Source: Pelargonium nanum (Eukaryota; Streptophyta; Magnoliopsida; Geraniales; Geraniaceae). Taken from it: 55,843 nt of DNA. Shown here piece after piece: positions 11,219-25,400 of the stretch. The notes below the pieces were generated by a model, which was not told the DNA's origin, did no database searches, and worked only from the letters and a program-made list of their open reading frames with translations. The stretch spans positions 1-55,843 of the forward strand of contig JAYMTF010000089.1 in assembly GCA_036897485.1 (NCBI GenBank), written 5' to 3'. Within the stretch, counting starts at the first letter, position 1, and every line of letters starts with the position of its first letter. The position numbers and the translations under genes are program-made.

Positions 11219-14200
11219 GATTTTTTACTACATTATATACAGGCTAGTTATATAGTTTATAGATAAAATTATAATTGCACTTTCTATCTAAGTGATTCTG
11301 ATGACAACTTCACCGCCTGAACCTTAATGCACGAGGTATAGTAAGGGTCTTATTCTAGGATTCTCCTTAAACGAGATTGTAAAAAAATCCATTTAAATAG
11401 GAATAACCTTAAAAGCAGGCATAAATAGGAGCCGCAAAAATTTATTATCGATAGGGTTATTCTCATAAATATCCTGATTTTAAAGTATTTCTTGGGTAGA
11501 GTTCCTGTTGTAGAACAGTGCTGTAATACTATTACAATGTAAACTTAGTCTTACACAAGGTAAGAAGAATCCCGGCTTTTTTGATAAATGAAGGATAAGG
11601 AAAAGCTCTAAATTCTCTTGTTTTTCCTGATATTGACTAGTATAAAGGATATACTTAGTTTAGTTTTAGTTATAGAAATACAAGTCGAGGAGTTATAAGA
11701 ACGGGGCAGTTAAAAAAGAAGAGATTGCCCTTTTCCAAGATCAGGGGGCAGCTTGAAAACTCTTTTGACAGGGACCTGAATAAATTTAATTGTCGAATCT
11801 AAGCAACGAGGAGCTTGTAAAAGTTTTGATATAACAGTAAAAAACCTTGAGTTATTAAAAGTATATTACAAAAAATTAGAATCTCTAAAGCAGGCTTAAT
11901 AAAGGACGCTATATACTATATATTTGGTACCTATTAATTATTTAAGGATTATAGGCAGCCATATTATATAAAAGAATTCCAGAAAGGTTGAGAGAAACTC
12001 GAGGAAGCTTTTTTAACAGAATTCGATTTAGTAGTAAGTTTATATATGATATACCCTACTCAAGATTTTGTAAAATTATTAATCTAAGGAAATACCTGGC
12101 AGAGAGTTACAAGATTTATGTAGTTGTATTTTTATGACTCCCTTTGAGTTCATAGTAGTCCTTATTTACTAAGTTTTCTATTCATGTTGCTTCTTTTCAA
12201 GGGAATACAAACTTAAGGAGCAGCTCTGTTAGTAATAGAAAAACTGTAGGATAAGACTTGTTAAGACATAACCAAACGGGCAAAAAAGGATAGAACAGAA
12301 GTCTAAAACAAGTCATACTTCGAAGGCTAGGAAAAAAATAAGGCACTCTAAACTAAAAGTTTTTTTTATTCTATTAAAAGAACTGAAAATCTAAGAAAAC
12401 TTAATTCCTAAAGTCGAGAGGGGCTTATTCCTAACTAATCTATTGTAAGTTGTAAAAACAGAGTACCTCTTTTACTTTTATAAGATTGCAATAAATTTAA
12501 TAGTTTACATGCTTTGGGCATTAAAAAAGGGCGTACTGAGTTATATAAAAGAAATTCTATGGTCATTTGCGCGAGCTTTATCACGTTTTTAGTTTAGACC
12601 CCTTAGACTCTTAATTTTAAGAATTTGCTGAGGATTTTATCATATAAATTTTGCTTTTTAGTTGTCTAATTTTTATCAAAGGGACCCTTTTTACATTAAA
12701 GATTAAGTATTTAGGAGTAGAGCAATCTAAATAGTAGTTAAACTGAGAAAAAGAGATTCCTGGTATGCGCCTCGTACATATAAACTAGAAATCAAATAAT
12801 TTAGAAAGTGTCTGATAAGAGGAGCTACTTCATATTCTATAAAAAAAGTCAGTACAAAGTAAAAGACTCTTGCAAATAACTTCTATTTCAGGTTCAGCAG
12901 TGGACTACAAAGCAAAAAAAATAACTGATATAGAGCCCCATATCTATAACTAAGTCTAACTTAGGCTCTTGGTGACAAGGCAGAGCTTCAGGAAATCTTA
13001 GAATAAAGTAAAAAAGTTCAGATAATAATCAGCCCATAGCTATGTAGCTATAACAACCTTAAGGGAAGAGTGTACCGCTTTTCTAAATTCTAAAAGGGGT
13101 TATATTTAAATTGCCTCACAACACTATACCAAGATTTCTTATCTCTCAGAAAATAGAAGTCTTCTTTAAACTATCCTTAGCTTATACAATTTCACAATAA
13201 AGGTATAGTGAAGATAAAAGCGAGTACCGGTTCCTTAACAAGTTTCCTAGAAAATAGCTATAGAAAAAGCAGGAGCGATGCAAATTAGAGGAGTCCTTAA
13301 TAAATTAGCAATTATAACATATGACTAAGGTTAAGTTCTTTTATTATAGAGTAAAGTCCGGCACTATACAACGACAACTGGAAGTTCCTTGTACTTTTAT
13401 ATTTAAGCAATTCCACTCAGGAGTTCATAACTTGTTGAATTTTGAGCGCGTATAGCTTTTATTAGTATTTGTTCTTTATATCAGGATTATACTCTCCACT
13501 TTACAGATTTACAAAGCTAATAAGAAAGTGAAAATAAAAAAGGTGACTGTTGGAGCTGGTTTGGGTTCTTTGAACGCGGATCTAATTTTAGAGATGTGGG
13601 TTAATCAAGTTATTCTACTTAGAAAACCCTCATAATTGTTAATAAAGCAGCTGCTCCTGATAATGCAAATCCATACTAGGTGTGCCATATAGCTTGGAAG
13701 TAGGAAGGGGCTCAAGTTGGGGGGACAATTTAAATTAAACAAAGGGATAAACCATACGCAAAAAACGATACATACGGGTTCAATCTTATTATAGATGAAG
13801 GGGGTAACGAACGCAGGATAACCCAAGTATAAAGAGTCAGGACTTTTCAATATACTTTTTGTGAATACGAGTTGCTATTTCGACACTGCCTGTCCAGTTA
13901 GTTTATAAATAGAGTCCTTGAAATATAACTGTACGATCTCTTTCCTATTCTGTATTTGAGATTCCACTACTTTCTCTGATATTAATAATGTAACACTCTG
14001 GTCTGGATAAGATACTCCTTGATAAGGAAAACCCAAAGGCTATTTACTGATTTTTATAGACTTATTCTTTTTTCATGACATGATCTGAGATAATATTGTA
14101 GCCTTGTATAGTGTATTACACTTTGTAATATATCTTTAACTCAAACTCATACAGAGCATGTCAACCCCACATTGTATTAAGAGTTGTAAGCTACGAAACT

Positions 14201-17200
14201 TTCCTCAAGATAATTTTTTAAAAACTTGCATTGTGGCTATAACAACATCAAGAGGTAGACACTTGTGTAACCCTTGGTCGGACCAGAGCTTATAAAAAAG
14301 GACTAAAGAAGTAAATTTGCAATTAGCTTATATTCGCTTTACCCCCTATCCTTAAAATATACGACAATTTTCGTTCCTACAGAGCTTTCTGCTTTCTCAA
14401 CATATGTCAGTTTAGCAATAAAAGACAGAAAAACTTATGATAAACGAAGATGTACTCAGAGTTTCCCAGATACGGCCTGTTTTGTATTATTTGAATCAAC
14501 CATAAATTTATCCTTTTTTTAGTAGTAGGAATACGTGATGTCCCAGAAATTCCGCAAACTTTGACTTGCGAAAGGCTTTTCAAGGTGTATTTCCCCCGCC
14601 CGGATTCTTAAAACTCCCCTGAAACACCGATCTTTGTTAGTTAAATTAGTCTAAGAGGCTTCCTTTTCAAACTTAGGGTAGAGTTACTTTACAAGTATAT
14701 CAAACCTGCACACTTCAGAATTTTTAAGGGGCCCTTTTAAACTAGAGCCTCTTGCTTAAATTAAATAAGAGTGGGCAAACCGGAGTCTCCTCTTGTATTG
14801 AACTTCGGACTAGAATTAAGAGTCTTGGGGAAGAAACTTGCGTCACTGCCTAACACTGAAATCTCATTATAAGGAGAATATCTGTTGCACTAAGTTACTA
14901 TCAGAAATCAAGCTATAAATCCTTGGCACCGGATAAAGAAAACCTAATAAGTAACTCTTGTAAGGTACTTTTGTGCGCTATTCATTTTTAAGAAGAAATT
15001 CTCCTGACTCTTGAGTTAAGTGCTATGACAGAGTGGCAATTAGCTTTTTCGGTTGGCCGGTATAATTATTATAGACTAGGTGCTAAGGCTCTTCTTACTA
15101 CAAAAAAAGAGTTGGCTAGATTCTTACCCGCCTTAAAGAGCGAACCTCGAATCAAGATGATAGGAAAATTGTAGTCAGTCAGCCCTTTAAATAAAAAACA
15201 ATTCGGAGTATCATAATGCTGACAAGAAACTTAATATGCAAATACACCCAAACTTTGTTCATTTAGCACGGAATAAATTTTCTCTTTCTTTAATTCCTAT
15301 TTGGGTTTTTTATTTCCTGTAAAAAACAGCTCCTTAACTTAAAATCCAAGAAGCCACTCCTGTACTTATATAAGGTAAGACCCTTATAGGAATTTCTTAA
15401 ATATTAGTATGTCTATGTAGCAGTTACCTTTAATAAGAGTTTCATCTTCTATCTACTTCGGTACAGGGAGCCCCTTTTTGTTTTTGATTAGTATAAACTT
15501 CTTTTTATACCAAATTTGTGGGTTTGCCGAACATCGCAATTATAGACTAATACCTGGAAGCCCCTCTGAAAAAGGACTCACTACATTAAATTAATCACCA
15601 AAATCTTTGCAATAGAAAAAAATTTCTAGGATCCTTTTCTAGTAAAATAAGAATCGATGGTAATTTAAATATTGGATGAGTAGCTGCAGTTTCTTACCCT
15701 AGGACGTACGTTTTAGATGTATATCCTAAATAAATTAGGATCGAACAAGAAAGGGGTAAGTAGGGAACTCCTTAATATTATATCGTAGGATTTCATCTGT
15801 TGTGACTGGAGGGGTAACTTGAGAGGTAAGATATATTGTATAGATATAGCAAATTTATATAGGTTCTACTTTTGCCTAGAGATAATTTTTAGGATACGAC
15901 TCCTATCAATTTTTTTGTCCCCTATTCGAATACTCCTTTGCAGTTTTAGCTCTTAATTGTAAGTAGAAAGGGCTGGGACTTTGTAGGAAGTTCACTTAAC
16001 TGAATTTGCTAATTTATTCTTTCTATTTCTGACCCTCTATGCAAGAGTTCAAAGGAAACATGAAAATCAAGTACAACAAATCAATATATAAATTGGATAC
16101 TCTTTCCTTTTTTCAGTCAGGCAAAAGCATAATAAAAAGGGGCTTTTAGATCTAAATTACGAAAAACTTAAAGCACCATAGACTAGCCTTAGAAAAACTA
16201 ATTTGTGAACTACTTTACCCGCGGGGTTGTGTTACGTTTACAGGTAGTAAGTATAAGGAAAGGTTAAGAAACTTTATCTCAGAAAAGAAGAAGAACCCTT
16301 TGTAAATAGAATAATAAAAGATAAGTCAATGGGTATCTCTTTAATAATAAAATATGTAACTAAGAATCCTTGTATATAAATTCTTCTAAAAACTGAATAC
16401 ACCTTTTTTAAGTCTCCCCATTAGTTAATACACGACAATCCATGCTTTGTGGTGAAGAGTTCAAATCGACTTTAATAAGTCCAGTAACTACTCCTCAGGG
16501 ATAAAAGGAACTCTAATTCTGTCTTACCGGGTAAAAATTCAATTAGTCTAAAGAAAAGTTATACAACCGAGAAATCCTAAGTTTAGACCCGATTCTAAGG
16601 CAGTAAAAACTAAAGTAACTGGGAAAACTTGGAGGTATGAATGGACCTGGCTTATGAAATAAAAAATTTGAAGTATTTATAAAAAAGGGGGGTGCTTTAA
16701 GAGCTAATTAAAGAAGCTCTTCTATATAAGTGATCCTATAAACCGCAGAGTATTTTGGGTCAAATAGAAGAAAGAAACACAGGGTAATAAAAGATTAAGA
16801 AGATCCGTTAAACTCTTATAAGGATAGACTTTTAGACCTCTGGCCCAAGGGTTTTCAAAAGCAACAATAATTTGAGAGGAACTTTTTACCATTATTCCTA
16901 CACCTTCTTATCTCATCCAAGAATCCTTAAAAAGAAGCAACTTCAGAGGTTGTATCCAATATAAATTTTGTACTCCACTTTTCCTGTTTTATCCTTTAAG
17001 GGAGGTCACCTTAAAACGACTTGAAGAAACTTATAATCACCGAACTTCCGCTTATTTTACTCACAAGGCCTTTTGTCTACTAAGGAATCCTATTTGTATC
17101 GTATTAGCATTCTATTTTAGATCCATTCTATAAGAATACCATGCACATATTAAAAAATCCTTAGTCAAATCACTACCCGCTTCTTTATACCTAAATTAGA

Positions 17201-20200
17201 GCTCTGCCTTGTGTTATTCTAGGAGGGGTTTTTCTTCACTGCAAAACCCGGGTTTAGGACCTCTCGTCAGTATAAACCTCCCCATCAGTTTAAGCACTAA
17301 CTTTCTGATTCTAGTTCACTTATTACTCATCTCCTTTTTCTTGAACAAGTTAAGGAACTCTTGATCTATGTCCGATGTCTAGTACTTCTGGTTATGCCTA
17401 CTGGATGTAGTGACTTGCTCTTTTGATATAACCCAGCTTGCCTCTCCTAAACATAGGAACAAAACTCGTTTGGATCTAATTTCTATTATTCAAATATTCA
17501 AAGGATTGTCAAGCAAAAGAGTGATATTCCGCTGTGTTATCTTTATTGTTTTCTTATTAAATCTGGCAAATTTATTCATTCAGAAAATTTTAGACAGTAG
17601 AATATAAAAATACGAGAGAACAAGTTTACTCTATTTCCCTAAACTCCAAACTTGGATCTCTAACAGGCAAAAGTAAAACTAACCCCAAGGTAGAAATTTT
17701 TTTTGTTTAATAAGAGTTTAAATTAAAACTAGAAACGCCCAGAGAAAAAGATCCCCTTATTAAGACCACTCCCCTAATAACCAAGACCTCGCTAGAATTA
17801 TATACAAAGCAGTAGGACAGGACTTGCACCCGTTTAGCTTAGTAAGGGATTCTTTAATAAAGTTAAATTTTCTTATTATTATTTGTAATTGTTTCTTGAA
17901 TAAGATAAGGATCTTGCCAGAGTTGGAGATATAATGAAACGATCCGGTTTCAACAGCAAAAAACTTACACCGGTAGTGCTTTAACGAACTCCTTATATGA
18001 GTTTTCCTCTTGTTATGAAAGGCTTTTTACTAATTATTTACAGTAACCAGGTATGGGAGCTTCTTAATATAAATAGACTTAACTGAAAAGAATAAATATC
18101 GTAAATTATAAGCTCTACATTCAGAACTCGCTAGTGCAAACTCTTAGCTTAAGCCGAATCTAAAAAGAAATTCCTTGGAAGATTATGACCCTTTCATAAG
18201 GATCCTTTTTTGAGACTTACACAAATCGTAAAAAATAGTACGAAAAGGATGGATCGCTAGGGTCTACCTTAGCTTTTTGGTCCCCCTTTTTTCTTGATGA
18301 GATATAGTTTAAAAACACTCCTTACAAACGAAATTTTACTAGAAGAGCTCTTATTTTTACAGTATAGTATCAGGCGATTGTTCCTAAAATATGCCTATAA
18401 GTTTCTTACTTTTAGCAGAACATAATAAAGAACCCGTAACACAGGAGGTTAAAACTACTTGGTTAGCGGGCTAGCCTAAGTCCAAAAACTATAATAACTA
18501 GAGTTCGATTTCTAGGTACTTACGAGAAGCTTCTTGCCGAGTTCTCTTGTTCGAAAGTCTAATTAGGGGCTTATTCTTACAAAAATAGATCAAATTCTCC
18601 TATAAATTTCGAGATGTGTCTTACTTTAGAAATCTTATGTTTTCATTGGCTTTTATAAAGACTTATACTATAAGAAATAGAATCTTGTAATTAGTATGCC
18701 TAAATTAAGAGTTTACCTCGGGTTTTTTACTTATAAAAAGTATAGTTAGTTCATAAGAACTTATTGAAATAGGGTTAATGCTTTAACTTATAAGTCTTTT
18801 TTTAATAGAGTAAATCCTAAGTTTGTAAAGGAGTATTGAAAAAAGTCTTACTTAATTTGTGTATGAGTCTCGGGCTCTTGATTAAAAATGAAAGGAGTTT
18901 GAAACTTCAGTAAGAGACCCTTTTCCTAGCTTTCCTAAAAAAAAAGGTCGCAATTGCTTCACTTGTAATAAAAGTAGATTTCCTAAATTGAGGAGTAAAC
19001 TGGCTTCTTTTCTACGAGTAAGTGCCTATAAGTTATATTTTTTTATCTATTAAATAAAGCACTAACTAAGAAATATCCTGAGGGTCCTGTAATTTGTAAA
19101 TTTGTAGAATCAAGGGAAATCTCTAATATGAAAATAAACACTAATAATAAAAACTCTATTATATACTCAACTATAATCTCAATTTATAAGTCTTCGTAAC
19201 ACTCGGGCATTGTAAAACCAAAGGAAGCTTATTTATAAGAAATGGGACTCCACAATCTATATAATATAAGATTTATAAGTGTCCAATCTCTCTGAGGGAT
19301 TTGAGCTTTCCCTAACAGTTAAAGGAGGATTCACATTAAGAGGAAGATTAAATATAGTTTTATAATTTCATAATAGTTAGCTAGGCTTGCCTTTTCTGTA
19401 TTAGGAACTTTAGTTTAATAGGAATCTTATTCGAATATAGGAATTACTAAAAATAGAGGTACCTACTAGTATAAAATTAATCTAAATATGTAAACTGAAC
19501 CAATTCCCTTGGTAGTGTATTGTTCCTATAAAGTATTAATGAGAGAGTTTAAAGCTCGTCTTAATTGTAGGTACTAGCTTAATACGTCTTTTCAATATTG
19601 TTGGGATACTGCTACTTCTTACTTACCTACTTACTTAGATTTCCGTTTATATGCTCTAATTAAAGGCGAGTTATTAGGCCGAGGAAATAGAAGCCAACTT
19701 CTAGGATATATAGGAAAGGAATTGTTATAAACAGTGTAATTGGAAAAGGAACTGCTACTATTCACTGTAGGTTTGGAGATCTCTCCCTTAGGTTTTTATG
19801 AAAAAAGTTTCAAAGCATTTGTTACCCTTTGAAATCTTTACAGGAAGATAGGAAGAATACGAACTTAAGTAGAAGAGGTGCCTTTAAATGTCTAGATTTT
19901 AGGTCTTAAGCCCAGAATTATTAGAGTCCGTGATGCTTTTTCACAAAGATCCTTAAGGCAGAAGTCTAGGGAATGAGAGATCTCAGCTTACAGAAATCAA
20001 TAATTTTCTTTGGTACATAAGAATATTTTTCATATAATCTATAACGAGGTTACGTATTACCGGGTTTATGCGTTTTTCTTTTTAGACGTAAACTCATAAC
20101 TGGGTAAGTAAAAGCAGCGAAGTTGTCGTTGATACTCTGGTTTACAAATAAGAATTTTATGTAGCTATAAACAAATAATTAATGCCTACCTAATAGGATC

Positions 20201-21474
20201 CTTTCCCCATTCTCAAGAACTACTACGGGTTATTAAAACTCTAAAAAGTTAAGTTAATAATCGTATTAAAAAAGTTACGAGGTAGCAATACCAATACTAA
20301 ATGTTACAAGATTCTTATGGTAATTTTATCATAGACAAGAGCTGATAATACACAAATAAAATTGTAGAAAACTAAACCTTCTTTTAACGGGCAACTCTTT
20401 GACTTGCTCCTCATAAAAAGAGTTATATAATTAAATTTGTGCAATTTTTTTCTGGCCAAGATTCTCAAGATCTAGTTAGGAGTTTCCTATTTATAGTGCT
20501 CTCTTTTAGAAAACTTGACCCTATTATACCTGTATTTATGCAACATGGACTAGGAGTTCTAGAATCCCCGATTTTCCCAGTGTATCAAGAACTAAGCCTC
20601 GGATAAACCTTGGACTTAAATTAGGTTCTAGAGGTTTTTTTTTTTAGTTAGACTTTTAATTTAAGAAGTTGGATGTGACTGGAGTTACTCCAAATTTTGA
20701 TACTTCAAGGATTTGTCTTGTAGAAGTTATCTCAGTAATTTAGAGTGTAAGGAGTAGGGATCCCAGTATCACATTACTTACTATACCCTAGATTTACCCT
20801 CGAAAAAGAAGACAGCGTAGCTGCAAAAGGAAAGAAAAGACCAACCCTTTGACTTATTATTGAATTTATTTTTTAATAGCTGTAATTATAAGGGTAAAGT
20901 ACCTTATACTTATAGAAGTAAAAGAGTAACGGACTACTAATACTAATTTAATCCGACTTTGTAGGTATATTTTCTAAGTAGAATAAATCGAAAAAAAGGA
21001 GTACCTTATTTTCATATTATATGCCTCCGACCACCCTTAAATATGAAACCGAAAAAGGCTGCTCTCTATTTTATCTCTAAAGATTTCTGTTATGATTCAC
21101 AAAAGCTAGTGAAAGTCATTATTACAGTTTTAAGGAATAAATGAAGTAACAAAAATAGCGAGTAAACCCAGAAAGTCAAAGATAGCTATTCTCTTAGAGG
21201 AGTTCTAAAAAATATATGATTTTAAGTAGCTACTGGGCCAGTACAAAAAAAAAAGAAAATATTGTAAAAGAGTTTTCTAAAAGGAGTCTTACTTGGTGTT
21301 CTATAAGTTTCCGGTTAGTAATTTGATATAGTTCAAATGGAGTTTAAAAGGACTCCCTTTCTGATTGATTAAAGCAAATCAAGATTATTGAGGTATTTAC
21401 TTTCTTGGTAGAATATAAGGATTCTGAACCCGGTTATCTGGCGTACGAAGGTACATTTTTAATCCACTTCTGGT
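11219..21474. other. Ten kilobases with no recognisable gene
   Basis: No open frame beyond chance (81 codons at 13605-13850 minus, 65 at 17410-17607 plus), no rRNA core motif and no tRNA with a full fold. It holds GGANTCC palindromes at 13290-13296, 17084-17090, 19245-19251 and 21350-21356, an 11-base T run at 20635-20645, a 10-base A run at 21245-21254, and an isolated minus-strand T-arm-like GGGTGCAAGTCCTG near 17819-17832. Nothing else was seen. Confidence 0.5.
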
Positions 21475-21475
21475 A

Positions 21476-21524
21476 GAACAAGCAGAGCGGTAGATAAATA
21501 TTGAGTGGTTCAACTCGGCACCCC
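21476..21524 (+). other. Isolated D-arm/T-arm-like fragment
   Basis: GCAGAGCGGTAGAT is followed about 15 bases later by GTGGTTCAACTCGGCACC. These recall a D-loop and a T-arm, but the space between cannot hold an anticodon arm and no acceptor stem forms. The T-arm has G rather than C after the conserved C61, as at several other places in this window. It may be chance. Confidence 0.15.
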
Positions 21525-21951
21525 TTGCTATAAGATGGGGCACTTAACTTCTTATAAGTAACAAAGCTATTCTATATAAAAACTCTTGTTATATATTTAA
21601 GAATGAAAATTAAGGATACCTTACCATACCTATTGAGACTACTGGAGTTTACCTTTCACTGCGCGAGCAATGGGAAAGTGCGGAAAGCCCCCAGAATAGG
21701 ACTAATATAAAAGGGAAGTTAGTAATTCCTGGATATAGAGTCTTCTTATTTTGAAGTCTAGGCAGTTCTATTCCGAAAGTTCAGCGAGGCTTGATTCTTG
21801 ATTTAAAGAGAGTCCTCAATTATTAAAATGAATATTGTGTACTTCTTAATAGTTCAAAGAAAAGGATTTACTTATAGGAGGATTCATTGCTCTAAGTGTT
21901 GTTCAAGTTATAACGTCAAAATATAGGGTTGACTCATGCTTTTTTTACTAA

Positions 21952-21976
21952 CCCATAAGAAGTGCTTGCTTATGGG
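21952..21976 (+). terminator. Stem-loop followed by a pyrimidine tract
   Basis: An 8-bp perfect stem CCCATAAG/CTTATGGG with a 9-base loop, followed by CTCCTTTTTCTTTG. This is the shape of an intrinsic terminator or processing hairpin. No gene precedes it, so the role is unknown, and hairpins of this size are expected a few times by chance in 56 kb of AT-rich DNA. Confidence 0.2.
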
Positions 21977-22393
21977 CTCCTTTTTCTTTGTTTCTTAAAC
22001 GAAACTCTATCTGGTACAGAAGAAATTCTAGCCAATTTGAGCCACCATGAGAGTTCTTTTCTTAGCGCTGAGGAAACAAAAGATTCTAGAGTTACAAATT
22101 AACAAGTCAGCAGTAGATAGATCTATATCTACCGAGCATGCAGTAGGAATACGCAGTTTTATCTAATTAGTCTTAAAATTCCCTAGAATCCGAAGTAATA
22201 TCTAACAATACTTGGGGTATAGGAGCTGTCAGAATCACTCAAACTAAATAGTAAGTATTTGATAGTACATACCTATAGGCACACAATCTCTATCGACTTC
22301 TTCTCTTGTTGACTTAATCTCTTAACCTTCTTCTTAATATCCTAAAAGAACGAACAGAGTTTAGATAGAGTATAGAGTACTTATTACCCGTCT

Positions 22394-22465
22394 TCCTCAA
22401 TAGCTCAGTGGTAGAGCATTTGACTGTTAACCTAACGGTCGTAGGTTCAAGTTCTGTTTCCTCTA
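22394..22465 (+). tRNA. tRNA-Asn(GUU)-like, 5' half intact, acceptor 3' strand broken
   Basis: The 5' half is canonical for bacterial/organellar tRNA-Asn: TCCTCAA acceptor strand, U8-A9, a perfect GCTC/GAGC D-arm with an AGTGGTA loop, and anticodon loop CTGTTAA (GUU). The 3' half keeps the GGTCGTAGGTTCAAG variable/T-loop region, but its anticodon strand CCTAA pairs with only three of the five bases of TTTGA, the T-stem depends on wobble pairs, and the acceptor strand TTCCTCT is not complementary to TCCTCAA (TTGAGGA expected). A recent pseudogene, a recombinant of two tRNAs (the TTAACCTAA...GGTCG run resembles tRNA-Lys), or a gene needing 3' editing are all possible. It is the best tRNA match in the window. 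Confidence 0.6.
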
Positions 22466-25400
22466 TACGACGATTTTTTTATACTTTTTCTAGTTAGATA
22501 CTCCTAGGGTGCCCGCCCTATAACTCTAATAGGAATCTATATTATCCGAGAGGTTAGTTTAAAACTAGTAGGAGCCCTAAGCTATTATAATAAATTAAGT
22601 TCCTTCTTTACCTTTTTCTCTCAGTCTCATAATTTATATGGCTTCACTCAAACAAGGAATATTCTTTTTTTAAACCGGCATTCAAAACAAACAAAACTGG
22701 GATAAAACACTTTATAGAGTAACTCAGATATACCTATACCGAGGTTTTCTTTTAACACTTCTAAATTGCTTCTGTCTTAAGGTCCCCTAAGAAGGGGTTC
22801 GCAGTGTAAGTCTACGAAGTCCAGAATTAATGATATCACTTGATTTTATGGCTATGTTGGATTTATATTATTACTCTTACTGAACCCGGAACAATCAAAA
22901 ATAGAGTATAAAACAGGGCAGCTAAGATAGGCATATAAAGTTGAAAAAGAAGAGTCTGGAATAATAGGAATATACCTTGGAAAACTAAAAAATTCCTTTG
23001 TTGATATAGATAATTACAAAATCTTTAAATGTTAAATGAAAGTCCTTGGAAGTAGAGAAATAAACTGCCTCTAAAAGTAAAACTGTTATTTACAGATTCT
23101 GAACAATTAAAACAGGTAAATCGAGAAAAGGGCTCGCTTTTTGTACTTGCTATTTCCTTTTATGGATCCTGCTGCCTGACGAATTCTTAGTATGGCAATT
23201 CATAATTCACACCAGTGTCCCTAAGAGGAGCACTGTAAAAGCCAAACTAGGAAAAAACCAAACTCTTGAGAAGTAAGTGATAAAAGTATGCTTGTAGTAT
23301 CTATACATAATATTCGATATTGCACAGCTAAATTTAAAAGACCCCCGTTTTGCCTATCAGATATCTTTATTAGTTTTTTACAAGGGCTTTTAATTAATAG
23401 GGTTACATTTATCCTAATGATGTTATGTTGTTGCATGCCTTGTAATATAAGTACGGGTTCTATTTAGGGGTGCCCCAGACTATTCTTTACAAAAGTAATC
23501 CCAGCAAACCAGAAATCAAGGTAGGTAAGGGTAGCATATAGTCCCCGTAAGTAGCTTAGTCCTTCTTTTCTTAAAATTAATCAACAAAAAAGTTTAGTAT
23601 GAAATATTTGCTTGCTTAGGATACTAATTTCTTCTTAATTTTAAAAACCTGAGTTTTATCTAAACGGAGGTTTTCTCATAGGTTTAGGCAAGGGTCCTTT
23701 ATCAAGCGGTTGTGTAAAAAATGGATTAACTTCTTTATTACTTGCTACTAGAAACTCGAAATAACACAGGAATGTCTTATAATAAACCTTTAACTTACCC
23801 CCACACTAAGTCAAGACGAAAAAATAGGTGATAAATAGTAGTAGCTACCTAAATATGATAGAAAAAGCCTCTTATTCTTTGAAGCACCCTGGAAGTAAGA
23901 AACTTTCTAATAAAATAGAAGTCCTAAAACCCACGAAGAGTTGAGTAAATTTATTTATGAGGTTAGCCCTTGGTTAAATTAAATATAGAAGCTTTTTTTA
24001 AACCATTATATATATTACTCTACCCTTGCATTATTAATATAAAGATTCTTTGATCAATTTAATACCTAATTGATCCAGAAATACGCACAAAAGAAGTTCG
24101 TTTATCCTCTTTTAGGTCCTTTTTTTTACATATAACATTTGTTGAGTAGAATCCCCTTTTATGGTTAAGCGTTTGAACATTTAAATTGGTAGCAATACGA
24201 GGAAGGAGTAGTTTTTTTCAAAAGGGTTCAAAGCCTGTCGACCCAAACCAAGTGCTTACATTACCTATCAAACCTTTTACTTGGTTGTAATAACATATTT
24301 TCATGAAAGTAAAGCCTAAATAATGCAATGCGTGGATAAAGAAGAAACCTTACTTTGTAAATTACTAATGAGTCCTTTGGTTCCTATATTCTACTGAAGG
24401 ATCTCCTAAAAGCTTCTCCTTTTTATCTACTAAAATAAAACTAGTCTTTAAATGCACTTTAATGAGTCCGTTGTAAAAAAACTATCAGGTATTATGTTGT
24501 TATTATACCCTATACCTTCACTGGTTTGTTTAGAGATAAAGGGTGTCGAAGTACTAATTCAAGGGTAAACTCTCACATGAGTATTAAACAAATTATCAAC
24601 AGGTGGTAGACCTTGGTATTTATAATAAAAATTTCTATTACTTTTTTTAATAACAGAAAACTTGGATCAATGCAGTTAAATTTTATCTTCCACGTTCCTA
24701 GTTCTTAATTATATCATAAACAGGGTATAAACCTTTTAATATCTTGTTATCTCCTAGGTTTCAGATAAGTGGTTGCGTAAACTTATTGAGCTCTTTGTAA
24801 ACTAGCAATTTTCTAAGTTTCAAGTTGAAGAATTCTTTACCAAAGCTAGCCAGGGACTCGGGTTGAACCCTCTGTGTATAAATCCCCTAACGGGTGACTT
24901 CCTTGTGAAGACTAATATACTAAGCTCTTTCGGGGTAAATATTATCGATTTGATTCTTGTAACTCATATAAAAGAACGAAAGATGAAAGCTTGATCAGAA
25001 CATAATAAGTGATTGAATTCTGTGTCTAAACAACTGGCATAGTATCTATACATCCTAAAAAAGCAAGGCATTTTTCTGTATTAATTTAGGTATTTCTTAT
25101 TTAAATAGTCATAGTGTTGCATAACCTCACAGAAGGGTATATTCTAAGGGGCTAAATAAGTAATTCTTAAAGGAAACCTTACTTTTTCCTTTATTTGTAG
25201 TCCATTCCCAAGCTAAGGATTCTCATTTCTTTGTATTATTAAAACCTGTGTTTTCTAGTTGGTTCTTATAGTGTAAGGTGTTCTATGCTATAATACCATA
25301 ATGCATTAACCTCCTTCACAAGGTTTTAGTCGGTAACATGGATTAATGTATGTAGTATTAAAGCACTCTCCTCATTAACGATAAGCTACGGGTAAGAAGA

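Noticed and set aside
17811..17832. Minus-strand GGGTGCAAGTCCTG, T-arm-like
   Set aside because: No D-arm, anticodon arm or acceptor partner nearby; probably a chance match.
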